16,929 nt of DNA, from assembly GCA_013205525.1 (NCBI GenBank), contig JABMMR010000097.1, positions 1 to 16,929 of the forward strand, read 5' to 3'. Made by a program: the position numbers and the translations under genes. Positions 8,969-15,976 of this stretch are shown here, piece after piece (within the stretch, counting starts at the first letter, position 1; each line of letters opens with the position of its first letter). Below the pieces are notes generated by a model. That model worked only from the letters and a program-made list of their open reading frames with translations, was not told where the DNA came from and did no database searches. This DNA is from Burkholderiales bacterium (GTDB taxonomy: Bacteria > Pseudomonadota > Gammaproteobacteria > Burkholderiales > Burkholderiaceae_C).

Positions 8969-9017
8969 GGCAGGGCTTAAAAGCAAAAAGGCTCTCGCAT
9001 CAAGCTAGGCCCTGTCC
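8969..9017 (-). repeat. Inverted repeat between the binding-protein gene and livH
   Basis: The 70-nt gap holds GGCAGGGC (8969-8976) and GCCCTGTCC (9009-9017), which can pair as CAGGGC/GCCCTG plus GG/CC across a one-base bulge. The loop is about 32 nt. There is no T-run right after it in the direction of transcription, so it is not a clear terminator. It could be an RNA-stability or attenuation element making the binding protein more abundant than the permeases, but this is inference from position. Confidence 0.35.
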
Positions 9018-9028
9018 CTATAAAGCAA

Positions 9029-10261
9029 TCAGGAGGGCATCTTCATTTGGCAGCTGGTCGGTGTGCTGGAGATATAAGGCTCGAAGGTTTTGACCGGCGC
9101 CAAGGTCATGCCCGTATTTTCAGCGCTGTAGGGGAATTTTTTATCCACTTTTTGCCACACGGTCATGTAAAGGGTTTGCTGCATTTGGTGGTCAAGTTTG
9201 CGCATTTCCATGTCCCCGTTATAGCCCTTGAATTTATGCCCATGCATCGCTGCGGCAACTTTGACAGGGTCGGTGGAGCCTGCTTTGGCCATGGCTTGGG
9301 TGAGTAAATCGAAAACACCCATAAAGGCACCAGTGTACAAATCGTCGTTGTACTTGGCTTTGAAGCCTGCCATGTGCTGGCTCATGCGTCCGCCCATGTT
9401 GTAGTGGGCATAGCCAATTTGGTAAACGCGGCCAGCGCCGCCTTGGCCCAATGCGGTGGGCGTGCCGGTCACACCGGTGTAGTAGGTGAAGAAGCGGCCG
9501 TTGTAGCCGCCCTCGTTGGCAGCTTTGACCAGCAAGGCCAAGTCTGAACCCCAGTTGCCGGTGATGACAGTATCTGCACCGGAGGCTTTGATTTTGGCAA
9601 TATAGGGGGCGAAGTCACGCACCTGCGCCAAGGGGTGCAGGTCTTCGCCGACGATTTCAATGTCTGGGCGTTTGCGGGCAAGATTTTCCTTAGCGTACTT
9701 AACCACTTGCTGACCGTGCGAATAGTTTTGGTTGAGCAAATAGATTTTTTTAACTTCTTTCATGTCCTTGATGAAGGTGGTCATGGCTTCCATCTTCATG
9801 GAGGTGTCGGCGTCAAAGCGGAAATGCCAATAACTGCATTTGCTGTTAGTGAAATCGGGATCCACCGCAGCGTAGTTAAGGAAGATGATTTCTTTCCCAG
9901 GGTTGCGTTCGTTGTGTTTGTTGACAGCGTCAAGCAAAGCACCGGCAACCGAGGAACCATTGCCTTGGGTGATGTAGCGCACGCCCTGGTCCAAAGCGGA
10001 CTTGAGTTGGTTCAAACTTTCGGCAGGGCTGAGTTTGTTGTCCAAGCCAATGATTTCAAACTTCACGCCAGCAGGGTTGCTTTTGTTGGTTTCCTCTGCA
10101 AGGTATTGCAGGCTTTTCAACTGGTTGGAGCCGACAGGGGCCATCAAACCTGACAAGGGGTCAATCCAAGCGATCTTGACAACTTCACCCTTTTGCGCCC
10201 ATGCACTGAGGGAAAAAACGCTGATCAGTGTCAGAGCCAGCCAAGTTTTACGCGATGCCAT
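9029..10261 (-). CDS. Periplasmic substrate-binding protein of a LivK/HAAT-type ABC transporter (410 aa)
   Basis: Exported receptor for the LivFGHM transporter. The N-terminus is a Sec signal peptide: MASRK, a hydrophobic core (TWLALTLISVFSLS) and probable cleavage after A22 in AWA-QKG. The mature part begins with VVKIAWIDPLSGLMAPVG, typical of type I periplasmic amino-acid/amide-binding folds, followed by the early ligand-loop region NGSSVAG (101-107). The mature chain has only two cysteines, C142 and C404, which could form a disulfide. The start is set at 10261 because AGGAG sits 6 nt upstream (10268-10272). A longer reading from 10288 has no such site and would put a polar tail ahead of the signal peptide. 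The ligand is unknown. The neighbouring acyl-CoA ligase and beta-oxidation genes point to a carboxylic acid more than to leucine. Confidence 0.9.
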   Translation of the reverse strand: MASRKTWLALTLISVFSLSAWAQKGEVVKIAWIDPLSGLMAPVGSNQLKSLQYLAEETNKSNPAGVKFEIIGLDNKLSPAESLNQLKSALDQGVRYITQGNGSSVAGALLDAVNKHNERNPGKEIIFLNYAAVDPDFTNSKCSYWHFRFDADTSMKMEAMTTFIKDMKEVKKIYLLNQNYSHGQQVVKYAKENLARKRPDIEIVGEDLHPLAQVRDFAPYIAKIKASGADTVITGNWGSDLALLVKAANEGGYNGRFFTYYTGVTGTPTALGQGGAGRVYQIGYAHYNMGGRMSQHMAGFKAKYNDDLYTGAFMGVFDLLTQAMAKAGSTDPVKVAAAMHGHKFKGYNGDMEMRKLDHQMQQTLYMTVWQKVDKKFPYSAENTGMTLAPVKTFEPYISSTPTSCQMKMPS

Positions 10262-10267
10262 TTTTAT

Positions 10268-10272
10268 CTCCT
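10268..10272 (-). promoter_or_regulatory. Ribosome-binding site fixing the binding-protein start
   Basis: AGGAG on the minus strand, 6 nt before ATG 10261. It decides between that ATG and one nine codons upstream at 10288, and it agrees with the signal-peptide boundary. Confidence 0.8.
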
Positions 10273-10297
10273 GATTGATATAAGTCATAGCCTAATG

Positions 10298-10313
10298 GTA
10301 AACAGGGGTTTAC
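10298..10313. promoter_or_regulatory. Operator-like palindrome upstream of the binding-protein gene
   Basis: The plus strand reads GTAAACAGGGGTTTAC, perfect 6-bp arms (GTAAAC/GTTTAC) around a 4-nt spacer, in the 68-nt gap between the ligase stop and the binding-protein start. Its AAAC-N4-GTTT core resembles the operator described for the TetR-family fatty-acid regulator PsrA of Pseudomonas. That similarity is from memory and the regulator here is unknown. A weak TGTTTA-16 nt-TATATC promoter could overlap it, but it would start transcription too close to the ribosome-binding site to be convincing. Confidence 0.45.
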
Positions 10314-10317
10314 TCTG

Positions 10318-10333
10318 CTAGGGAATATCCTAG
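10318..10333. repeat. Small inverted repeat across the ligase stop codon
   Basis: CTAGG (10318-10322) and CCTAG (10329-10333) are perfect 5-bp arms around GAATAT, spanning the ligase stop at 10330-10332. It is too short and lacks a T-run, so it is not a convincing terminator. It could be a regulator half-site or chance. Confidence 0.2.
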
Positions 10334-11955
10334 GCAGGTAATTTATAGGTGCTCAACATTTCACGCAGTTTTGATTTGAGCATTTTCCCTGTCGCCCCAA
10401 TGGGAATGGCCTCGACAAACACAGCATCATCAGGGATTTGCCATTTCGCAATTTTTCCTTCATAAAAACTTAACACTTGCTCACGTTCGAGTTTGGCACC
10501 GGGTTTGACCACCACCACGACGATGGGCCGCTCGTCCCATTTGGGATGTGGCATGCCAATGCAAGCCGCCATCAGCACCTCGGGATGGGACATAGCGATG
10601 TTTTCGACATCGATGGAGCTGATCCATTCGCCGCCCGATTTGATAACGTCTTTGCTGCGGTCGGTGATTTGCATATAGCCGTCGGTGTCCACAGTAGCGA
10701 CATCGCCAGTAGGAAACCAGCCATCGATCAAAGGTGACGCGCCTTCTTGTTTGAAATACTCTTTAATGACCCAAGGTCCTTTCACCCATAAATCACCATA
10801 GGCTTTGCCGTCATGGGCTTGTTCATTGCCGTTGTCATCCACAATTTTGAAATCCAGACCAAAGATGGCACGCCCTTGTTTCATGCGAATTTTCATTTTG
10901 TCTTCATCGGACAAGCTCAGGTGCTTGTTTTTCAAGGTGCACATGGTGCCCAGCGGGCTGAGTTCGGTCATGCCCCATGCATGCAACACCTCAACGCCAT
11001 ACAAGTCATTGAAGGCATGAATCATGGCGGGCGGGCAAGCCGAGCCACCAATGACGGTTCGCTTCAAATGGTTGAAGCGCAGATCGTGGGTTTTCAAATG
11101 GGCTAAAAGCATTTGCCAGACGGTAGGCACGCCTGCAGCCAAAGTGACCTTCTCAGTCTCTAAGAGTTCGTAAATCGATTTGCCGTCCAGCGCCGCACCA
11201 GGGAAAACCAATTTCGCCCCCACCATGGCCGCGCTGTAAGGGATGCCCCAGGCGCTGACGTGGAACATGGGCACCACCGGCAAAATAGCGTCGCGTGCCG
11301 ACAAACACATCACATCCGGCAAGGCGCAGGCATAGGCGTGCAAGACGGTGGAGCGGTGGCTGTACAAAGCCGCCTTGGGGTTGCCGGTCGTGCCACTGGT
11401 GTAGCACATGCAAGCAGCCGTGTTTTCATCCAGTGTGGGCCACGCGTAGGCTGCGGATTGCTTGCTCATCCAGGCCTCGTAACTGAGCAAGCCATGAATA
11501 CCGGTATCGGCCGGTAGTTGGTCTGCATCGCACAGCGCAACCCAATGCTTCACGGATGTGCAGCGCTCATGGATTTGCTTGGCAATCGGCAAGAAGCTCA
11601 TGTCAAAGCACATCACTTCGTCTTCGGCGTGGTTGGCAATCCAAACAATTTGGTCTGGGTGCAGGCGTGGGTTGAGGGTGTGAATCACGCGGCCACTGCT
11701 GCTCACCCCAAAATACAACTCCAAATGCCTGTAGCCATTCCACGCCAAGGTGGCCACCCGTGCGCCTTGGCCCACCTTCCATTGATCCAAGGCATTGGCC
11801 ACCTGACGCGAGCGGTGCGCAATGGTGGCCCACGTGCTGCGGTGAATATCGCCCTCAATACGGCGCGACACAATTTCCACATCCCCATGGTGCTTTTCTG
11901 CAAAATCAATCAAAGATGACACAGATAAATCTTGGTTTTGCATGAGTCCGAGCAT
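10330..11955 (-). CDS. AMP-forming fatty-acid/acyl-CoA ligase, AlkK/DmdB-like (541 aa)
   Basis: Activates a carboxylic acid with ATP and CoA to acyl-CoA, AMP and PPi, the entry reaction for the beta-oxidation enzymes encoded downstream. The ANL-superfamily motifs are complete: P-loop [10 protein letters not shown] (185-194), AWGMTELSP (326-334) where the adenylate sits, GWFPTGD (412-418) with D418 in the ribose-contacting position, hinge region [13 protein letters not shown] (432-444), and the C-terminal catalytic lysine K524 in [11 protein letters not shown]. The N-terminus ([24 protein letters not shown]) and length match the AlkK/DmdB branch of medium-chain and methylmercaptopropionate ligases. 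No membrane segment or signal is seen, so it is cytoplasmic. The start ATG has AGGAG about 8 nt upstream; a second Met at codon 5 is less favoured. It opens the nine-gene block and is divergent from selO. Acid specificity is not determinable by eye. Confidence 0.92.
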   Translation of the reverse strand: MLGLMQNQDLSVSSLIDFAEKHHGDVEIVSRRIEGDIHRSTWATIAHRSRQVANALDQWKVGQGARVATLAWNGYRHLELYFGVSSSGRVIHTLNPRLHPDQIVWIANHAEDEVMCFDMSFLPIAKQIHERCTSVKHWVALCDADQLPADTGIHGLLSYEAWMSKQSAAYAWPTLDENTAACMCYTSGTTGNPKAALYSHRSTVLHAYACALPDVMCLSARDAILPVVPMFHVSAWGIPYSAAMVGAKLVFPGAALDGKSIYELLETEKVTLAAGVPTVWQMLLAHLKTHDLRFNHLKRTVIGGSACPPAMIHAFNDLYGVEVLHAWGMTELSPLGTMCTLKNKHLSLSDEDKMKIRMKQGRAIFGLDFKIVDDNGNEQAHDGKAYGDLWVKGPWVIKEYFKQEGASPLIDGWFPTGDVATVDTDGYMQITDRSKDVIKSGGEWISSIDVENIAMSHPEVLMAACIGMPHPKWDERPIVVVVVKPGAKLEREQVLSFYEGKIAKWQIPDDAVFVEAIPIGATGKMLKSKLREMLSTYKLPA

Positions 11956-11997
11956 GGACAGTCTCCTAGGGTCATCGCCCTGTGGTGGTTAAGGTTG

Positions 11998-12021
11998 GGG
12001 GGTATTGTGCACAATCCCTCC
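11998..12021. promoter_or_regulatory. 24-bp palindrome in the ligase-selO divergent gap
   Basis: The core ATTGTGCACAAT (12004-12015) is a perfect 12-bp palindrome. G-rich and C-rich flanks (GGGGGT and CCCTCC) extend it to 24 bp with 10 of 12 pairs matching. It fills the end of the 66-nt divergent gap and touches the proposed selO ATG at 12022. It could be an operator controlling both directions. In RNA it could hide the G-rich ribosome-binding sequence of selO in a stem. No regulator is encoded nearby. Confidence 0.45.
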
Positions 12022-13518
12022 ATGCCATCTTTAGCCGACCCATTGCCACAACTCGCTTGGCGCAACCGTTTTGCCGCTTTAGGCCCGTCTTTTCACACCT
12101 CGGTGAGCGCAACCCCTTTGCGTGATGTGCACTGGGTCGGCCGCAACGACAGCCTGGCCAAGGGTTTGGGCTTGCCAGACCACTGGTGGCAAGAGCCTGC
12201 GGTTTTGCAAGCATTGGCAGGAAACTTGGTCTTGCCCGGCAGCCAGCCACTCGCCAGTGTCTACAGCGGCCATCAGTTTGGCGTCTGGGCCGGTCAGTTG
12301 GGCGACGGCCGCGCCTTGTGCTTAGGCGAAATCGACACGCCCATGGGGCCCCAAGAATTGCAACTCAAGGGCGCGGGCGCGACGCCTTACTCCCGCATGG
12401 GCGACGGGCGGGCTGTCTTGCGCTCGAGCATTCGCGAGTTTTTATGCAGTGAAGCCATGCATGGCTTGGGCATTCCCACCACCCGCGCTTTGGCCATCGT
12501 GGGCTCGCCCGACAAGGTCTTGCGCGAAGAGCTTGAAACCGCGGCGGTGGTCACACGGGTGGCGCCCAGTTTTTTGCGATTTGGACATTTTGAGCATTTC
12601 GCCGCCTCAGGGCGCCATGAAGAACTCAAGCAACTCGCCGACTTTGCAATTACGCATCACTTCCCCGAGCTCTTGGCCACGCCCGAAGGCGCCAAGCGTT
12701 ATTTGGCCATGCTAGGGATTGTCATGCACAGCACAGCATCTTTGATGGCGCAATGGCAGTCGGTGGGGTTTTGCCACGGCGTGATGAACACCGACAACAT
12801 GAGTTTGTTGAGCCTGACTATCGATTACGGCCCGTTTCAATTTCTCGATGGCTTTGACCCCGCGCATATTTGCAACCACTCGGATCAGCAAGGGCGCTAC
12901 GCTTTTGCCCGTCAACCGCAGGTGGCCTTTTGGAATTTGTACTGCTTGGGTCAAGCTTTGTTGCCACTTATTCAAGACCAAGACGCGGTTGTGCAGGTGC
13001 TGGATGGCTTTAAAACCCTTTACCCCCAGCAACTCGATAGGCGCATCGCGGCCAAACTGGGCTTGGATGAAGTGCAAGCCAGCGACCATGGCTTGATTGA
13101 TGCCGCCTTTCGCCTGCTGGCCACAGAACGCACGGACCACACAATTTTTTGGCGTCGCTTAAGCCATGCCGTGGCAAGCTATGCCCACACCCTAGAAGTG
13201 CAAGCTTTTGCCGCGGTGGGAGACTTGTTTATAGAAGCGTCGGCTTGGCAAGCGTGGTTGGGTTTGTACCTTGAGCGCATTGCCCAGCAAGACTTGGCTC
13301 AAGCCGCTGTGCGCATGTTGCGCAGCAACCCCAAATTTGTCTTGCGCAACCATTTAGGCGAGCAAGCCATCGCCCAAGCCAAAATAGGCGACTTTTCTGG
13401 CGTGTCGACTTTGTTTGAACTGCTGAGTGCCCCATTTGACGAACACCCAGGTTTTGAAAGTTTCGCCGCCTTCCCGCCCGACTGGGCTTCAACCATCTCC
13501 ATCAGTTGCTCTTCATGA
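12022..13518 (+). CDS. selO: SelO/YdiU protein adenylyltransferase (pseudokinase AMPylase, 498 aa)
   Basis: SelO proteins transfer AMP from ATP to Ser/Thr/Tyr of target proteins and are linked to redox homeostasis. The usual order is seen: NRFAAL (14-19), [18 protein letters not shown] (81-98), [20 protein letters not shown] (114-133, nucleotide-binding Lys116 and Arg130), GVMNTDNM (253-260) and [15 protein letters not shown] (266-280). D258 and D268, ten residues apart, match the catalytic/metal aspartates. The protein ends in ISCSS: C496 is a Cys at the place where animal SelO has selenocysteine. The length is normal. I prefer ATG 12022, since residues before it are not family-like and an earlier start at 11932 would run into the ligase gene. 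GTG 12007, preceded by GGGGGG, is a real alternative adding five residues. The stop overlaps the msrB ATG (ATGA). Confidence 0.93.
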   Translation: MPSLADPLPQLAWRNRFAALGPSFHTSVSATPLRDVHWVGRNDSLAKGLGLPDHWWQEPAVLQALAGNLVLPGSQPLASVYSGHQFGVWAGQLGDGRALCLGEIDTPMGPQELQLKGAGATPYSRMGDGRAVLRSSIREFLCSEAMHGLGIPTTRALAIVGSPDKVLREELETAAVVTRVAPSFLRFGHFEHFAASGRHEELKQLADFAITHHFPELLATPEGAKRYLAMLGIVMHSTASLMAQWQSVGFCHGVMNTDNMSLLSLTIDYGPFQFLDGFDPAHICNHSDQQGRYAFARQPQVAFWNLYCLGQALLPLIQDQDAVVQVLDGFKTLYPQQLDRRIAAKLGLDEVQASDHGLIDAAFRLLATERTDHTIFWRRLSHAVASYAHTLEVQAFAAVGDLFIEASAWQAWLGLYLERIAQQDLAQAAVRMLRSNPKFVLRNHLGEQAIAQAKIGDFSGVSTLFELLSAPFDEHPGFESFAAFPPDWASTISISCSS

Positions 13519-13931
13519 CACTTCCCGACAAAACCCCTCAACAATGGCGCGATTTGCTGGCAGGCAAAGACGCTGAAGCCTTGGCCTATGAAGTCACTCG
13601 CCAAGCCGCCACCGAACGTGCTTTCACTGGCCGCTATGAAGACCATTGGGCCAAAGGCCACTACAACTGTATTTGCTGTGACGCATTGCTGTTTGATGAC
13701 AGCACCAAGTTTGACTCGGGTTGCGGCTGGCCCAGCTTTTACCAAAGCGCATTGCCTGGCGCTATTGAGGAACGCGTTGACCGCGCCCACGGCATGCTGC
13801 GCACAGAAACCGTGTGCGCAAACTGTGGGGCGCATTTAGGCCATGTGTTTAATGACGGCCCCGCGCCCACCGGATTACGCTACTGCATGAATTCGGCGGC
13901 TTTGCAGTTTGCTCCTCAGGACAAGAGTTGA
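13515..13931 (+). CDS. msrB: Peptide methionine-(R)-S-oxide reductase MsrB (138 aa)
   Basis: Repairs methionine-R-sulfoxide in proteins using thioredoxin. The zinc site is complete: C52 and C55 (CICC) plus C101 and C104 (CANC). The catalytic cysteine is C124 in RYCMNS, the resolving cysteine is C70 in DSGCGWPSF, and GHVFNDGP (109-116) is conserved. There is no signal peptide, so it is cytoplasmic. The start is ATG 13515, overlapping the selO stop as ATGA. An upstream in-frame TTG at 13506 is less likely. The overlap and lack of a clear ribosome-binding site suggest translational coupling to selO. Pairing a redox-linked AMPylase with a methionine repair enzyme fits an oxidative-stress theme. 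Confidence 0.96.
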   Translation: MTLPDKTPQQWRDLLAGKDAEALAYEVTRQAATERAFTGRYEDHWAKGHYNCICCDALLFDDSTKFDSGCGWPSFYQSALPGAIEERVDRAHGMLRTETVCANCGAHLGHVFNDGPAPTGLRYCMNSAALQFAPQDKS

Positions 13932-13932
13932 T

Positions 13933-14487
13933 ATGAAGTTACTCACCGATTTTTTGCCCATCGCCCTGTTTTTCATCACCTTCAAACTGGCTGGTATTTA
14001 TGTTGCCACGGCGGTGGCCATTGCAGCAACTTTGCTGCAAATTGGCTGGCTGCATTTCCGCCATGGCAAGGTAGAGCCCATGCAGTGGATCAGTCTGGTC
14101 ATCATTGTTTTGTTTGGCGGTGCGACCTTGGTGTTTCACGACGACATGTTCATCAAATGGAAACCCACAGTGCTGTATTGGCTGATGGCTGCGGCGCTGG
14201 TATTGGGTCATTGGGTGATGAAACGCAATTTTTTACGCAGCTTGATGGGCGCGCAAATCGAACTTCCTGACGCTATATGGTTGCGACTGCTGTGGGCTTG
14301 GAGCGGTTTTTTTGCGGCCATGGGTGTGCTCAATTTGTGGGTGGCTTTCAATTTCGACTTAGACACCTGGGTCAGTTACAAACTGTTTGGCGGCATGGGC
14401 TTGATGCTGGTTTTTGTGGTGGCGCAGGCCCTGTATTTAAGCCGCTACATCAAAACCGATGAAGCCAAGACTGAAGAAGCACCATGA
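13933..14487 (+). CDS. yciB: YciB/IspA-family inner-membrane septation protein A (184 aa)
   Basis: A polytopic inner-membrane protein of the YciB (intracellular septation A) family, reported to influence envelope integrity and cell division. The N-terminus MKLLTDFLPIALFFITFKL is the family signature. HFRHGKVEPMQW, VFHDDMFIKWKPTVLYW and the C-terminal VSYKLFGGMGLM are also typical. I count about five hydrophobic segments. The length matches the family (~180). The start is ATG 13933, one base after the msrB stop, with an AGGACAAGAG purine tract upstream. An in-frame extension to 13909 would lie inside msrB and lacks family character. The last four bases overlap the next gene (ATGA). Confidence 0.94.
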   Translation: MKLLTDFLPIALFFITFKLAGIYVATAVAIAATLLQIGWLHFRHGKVEPMQWISLVIIVLFGGATLVFHDDMFIKWKPTVLYWLMAAALVLGHWVMKRNFLRSLMGAQIELPDAIWLRLLWAWSGFFAAMGVLNLWVAFNFDLDTWVSYKLFGGMGLMLVFVVAQALYLSRYIKTDEAKTEEAP

Positions 14488-14756
14488 ACATCAACACCGA
14501 GCAACTCGAGTTGGCCTTGCGCCAGCAATTAAGCCCTTTTGAGCTGAAAGTTTGGGACGAAAGCGCCGAGCACGCAGGTCACAGCGGTTCTGACGGCACA
14601 GGCCAAGGCACTCATTTTCGGGTGCGTATTGGCTGCACGGGATTCAATGGCCTCAGCAGAGTGGCCAAACACCGGCTTGTGTATGATTGCCTCCAAGCAT
14701 TTATTGCCCATGGTCTTCACGCTCTGGCCATAGAAGTTGTAGAACCCTATATTTAA
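14484..14756 (+). CDS. BolA-family protein (90 aa)
   Basis: A small BolA/IbaG-type protein. These proteins partner monothiol glutaredoxins in iron-sulfur and iron handling, and some act as transcription regulators. The pattern is clear: DESAEHAGH (25-33) in the early loop, then THFRVRIGCTGFNGLSRVAKHRLVYDCL (43-70), including the RVAKHRLVY helix-turn-helix-like segment with its conserved His. The loop HSGSDGTGQG between them is longer than in short BolA proteins. The start overlaps the yciB stop by ATGA, so it is in the same operon. I cannot say whether it is a functional BolA or IbaG ortholog. Confidence 0.92.
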   Translation: MNINTEQLELALRQQLSPFELKVWDESAEHAGHSGSDGTGQGTHFRVRIGCTGFNGLSRVAKHRLVYDCLQAFIAHGLHALAIEVVEPYI

Positions 14757-14775
14757 TACTCCGAAAGACCCCTTC

Positions 14776-15561
14776 ATGAGATTTTCTTTTCTTCCCCGCG
14801 CAGTCGCTACGGCCGTTTTAAGCCTCGCAAGCATTGCACTGCATGCGCAAAATGTCGCCATTGTGAACGGCAAAGCGGTTCCCAAAAGCCGTTTGAACAT
14901 GTTGGCCGCCCAACTCGAGCGTTCTGGCCGTTCAGTGACGCCGGACATGGAGCAGCAACTTCGCGAAGAAGTCATCATGCGTGAAATCTTTATGCAAGAA
15001 GCCGAAAAGCAAAGCTTGGACGGCTCCGATGATTACAAAATTCAACTTGAACTTGCCAAGCAAAGTATTTTGATTCGTGAGTTATTCAATCAATACCAAA
15101 AAGCCAACCCCATCAGTGAAGCCGATGTCAAAGCTGAATACGACAAATTTATCGCCAGCAGCAGCGGCAAAGAATACCGCGCTCGTCATATTTTGGTGGA
15201 AAAAGAAGATCAAGCCAAGGCCATCATTGCCAGCTTGAAAAAAGGTGGGAAGTTTGAAGACATCGCCAAAAAGCAATCCAAAGACCCAGGTTCTGGTGCC
15301 AATGGCGGCGACCTCGATTGGGCCAATCCTGGCAGCTTTGTGAAAGAGTTCTCAGAAGCTATGGTGGCTCTTAAAAAGGGGCAAATCACTGACGCAGCAG
15401 TGAAAACACAATTTGGTTTTCACATCATCCGCTTGGACGACACCCGCGAAACACCCGTGCCTAAGTTTGATGAAGTGAAGCCGCAAATTCTTCAGCAAAT
15501 GCAACAAGGCAAATTGGCCGAGTACCAGCAAAGCTTGCGCGAAAAAGCCAAGATCGAATAA
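14776..15561 (+). CDS. Exported parvulin-type peptidylprolyl cis-trans isomerase (261 aa)
   Basis: A PpiC/SurA-like folding factor acting in the periplasm. The N-terminus MRFSFLPRAVATAVLSLASIALHAQ is a Sec signal peptide with likely cleavage after LHA. A helical SurA-N-like chaperone region follows (about 25-125, starting VAIVNGKAVPKSRL). Then comes one parvulin domain (about 132-230) with RARHILV, FEDIAKKQSKDPGS, GGDLDWANPGSFVKEF and FGFHIIRLDD, all family-typical. A charged helical tail (about 235-261) ends the protein. One rotamase domain, rather than the two of SurA, fits the short Burkholderiales PpiC type. It lies 19 nt after the bolA-like gene, is probably the last gene of the selO operon, and is followed at once by a strong terminator. 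The ribosome-binding site is weak. Confidence 0.93.
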   Translation: MRFSFLPRAVATAVLSLASIALHAQNVAIVNGKAVPKSRLNMLAAQLERSGRSVTPDMEQQLREEVIMREIFMQEAEKQSLDGSDDYKIQLELAKQSILIRELFNQYQKANPISEADVKAEYDKFIASSSGKEYRARHILVEKEDQAKAIIASLKKGGKFEDIAKKQSKDPGSGANGGDLDWANPGSFVKEFSEAMVALKKGQITDAAVKTQFGFHIIRLDDTRETPVPKFDEVKPQILQQMQQGKLAEYQQSLREKAKIE

Positions 15562-15580
15562 AGCCTTTTCTACTTAAGCG

Positions 15581-15608
15581 AAAAATGCCCTTTCTTGGGC
15601 ATTTTTTT
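15581..15608. terminator. Rho-independent terminator, probably bidirectional
   Basis: AAAAATGCCC (15581-15590), loop TTTCTT, GGGCATTTTT (15597-15606), then more T. The 10-bp stem is perfect and begins 20 nt after the isomerase stop. The A-run on the left gives a U-run in minus-strand RNA, so it should also end the purL-side transcript, whose last gene stops at 15607, overlapping the T tract. Confidence 0.93.
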
Positions 15609-15942
15609 ATTTCAGTGGGGCTTTGAGAATATGCGCCAAGCTGAAGGTTTCACTGGTCAGCAACTTGGTGGTACGAATCTTTTCAAATTCATTGAGGATG
15701 CTGGTCGCGTCCGTATGGTTGAGCAGCAAAAGCTTGATCAACGATTCAATTTTTTGGTGCACAAGCTGGGTCTTTTCCAAAGCTTTGTTGGCTTGGTCGG
15801 TGTTGGCAGCAAGCCCCGTTTCAGCGTGCTGTGCTTCTTGCAAACTGTGAACGAGCAAATTCAGGTCGTGTTTGAGATGCTCAGAGAGTTCCACCAAGGC
15901 GTATAAAGTGTCAGCTAATTCTCGATCGCGGGAAATACTCAT
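15607..15942 (-). CDS. Hypothetical helical protein (111 aa)
   Basis: I do not recognise the family. The protein is mostly polar and looks almost wholly alpha-helical, with leucine-rich heptad-like spacing over about 8-45 (LADTLYALVELSEHLKHD onward) and 51-90 (ANKALEKTQLVHQKIESLIK onward). It suggests a small coiled-coil bundle. It has no signal peptide, membrane segment, cysteine or catalytic motif. The start ATG has AGGAG (15953-15957) 10 nt upstream, a somewhat long spacing. It lies 34 nt downstream of purL on the same strand, so it may be co-transcribed, and it ends exactly at the shared terminator. The ribosome-binding site, placement and lack of any competing frame support a real gene. 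Possible roles (scaffold, chemotaxis- or phasin-like helical adaptor) would be guesses. Confidence 0.72.
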   Translation of the reverse strand: MSISRDRELADTLYALVELSEHLKHDLNLLVHSLQEAQHAETGLAANTDQANKALEKTQLVHQKIESLIKLLLLNHTDATSILNEFEKIRTTKLLTSETFSLAHILKAPLK

Positions 15943-15976
15943 ATATATACAGCTCCTACATTCATTTTGTTGATGA

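Noticed and set aside
10262..10288. Start of the binding protein at ATG 10288
   Set aside because: It would add nine polar residues before the signal peptide, and the AGGAG at 10268-10272 clearly serves ATG 10261.
11964..11980. Small inverted repeat AGGG-TCATCG-CCCT in the ligase-selO gap
   Set aside because: Arms of only 4 bp in GC-rich sequence are expected by chance. The 24-bp palindrome next to it is the stronger signal.
11932..12021. N-terminal extension of selO to an upstream start at 11932
   Set aside because: It would overlap the divergent ligase start, its residues are not SelO-like, and family similarity begins around NRFAAL just after ATG 12022.
13516..13518. TGA at the end of selO as a selenocysteine codon
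   Set aside because: A cysteine codon is already present two codons earlier in the conserved CSS tail, the TGA overlaps the msrB start, and no SECIS-like need is apparent.
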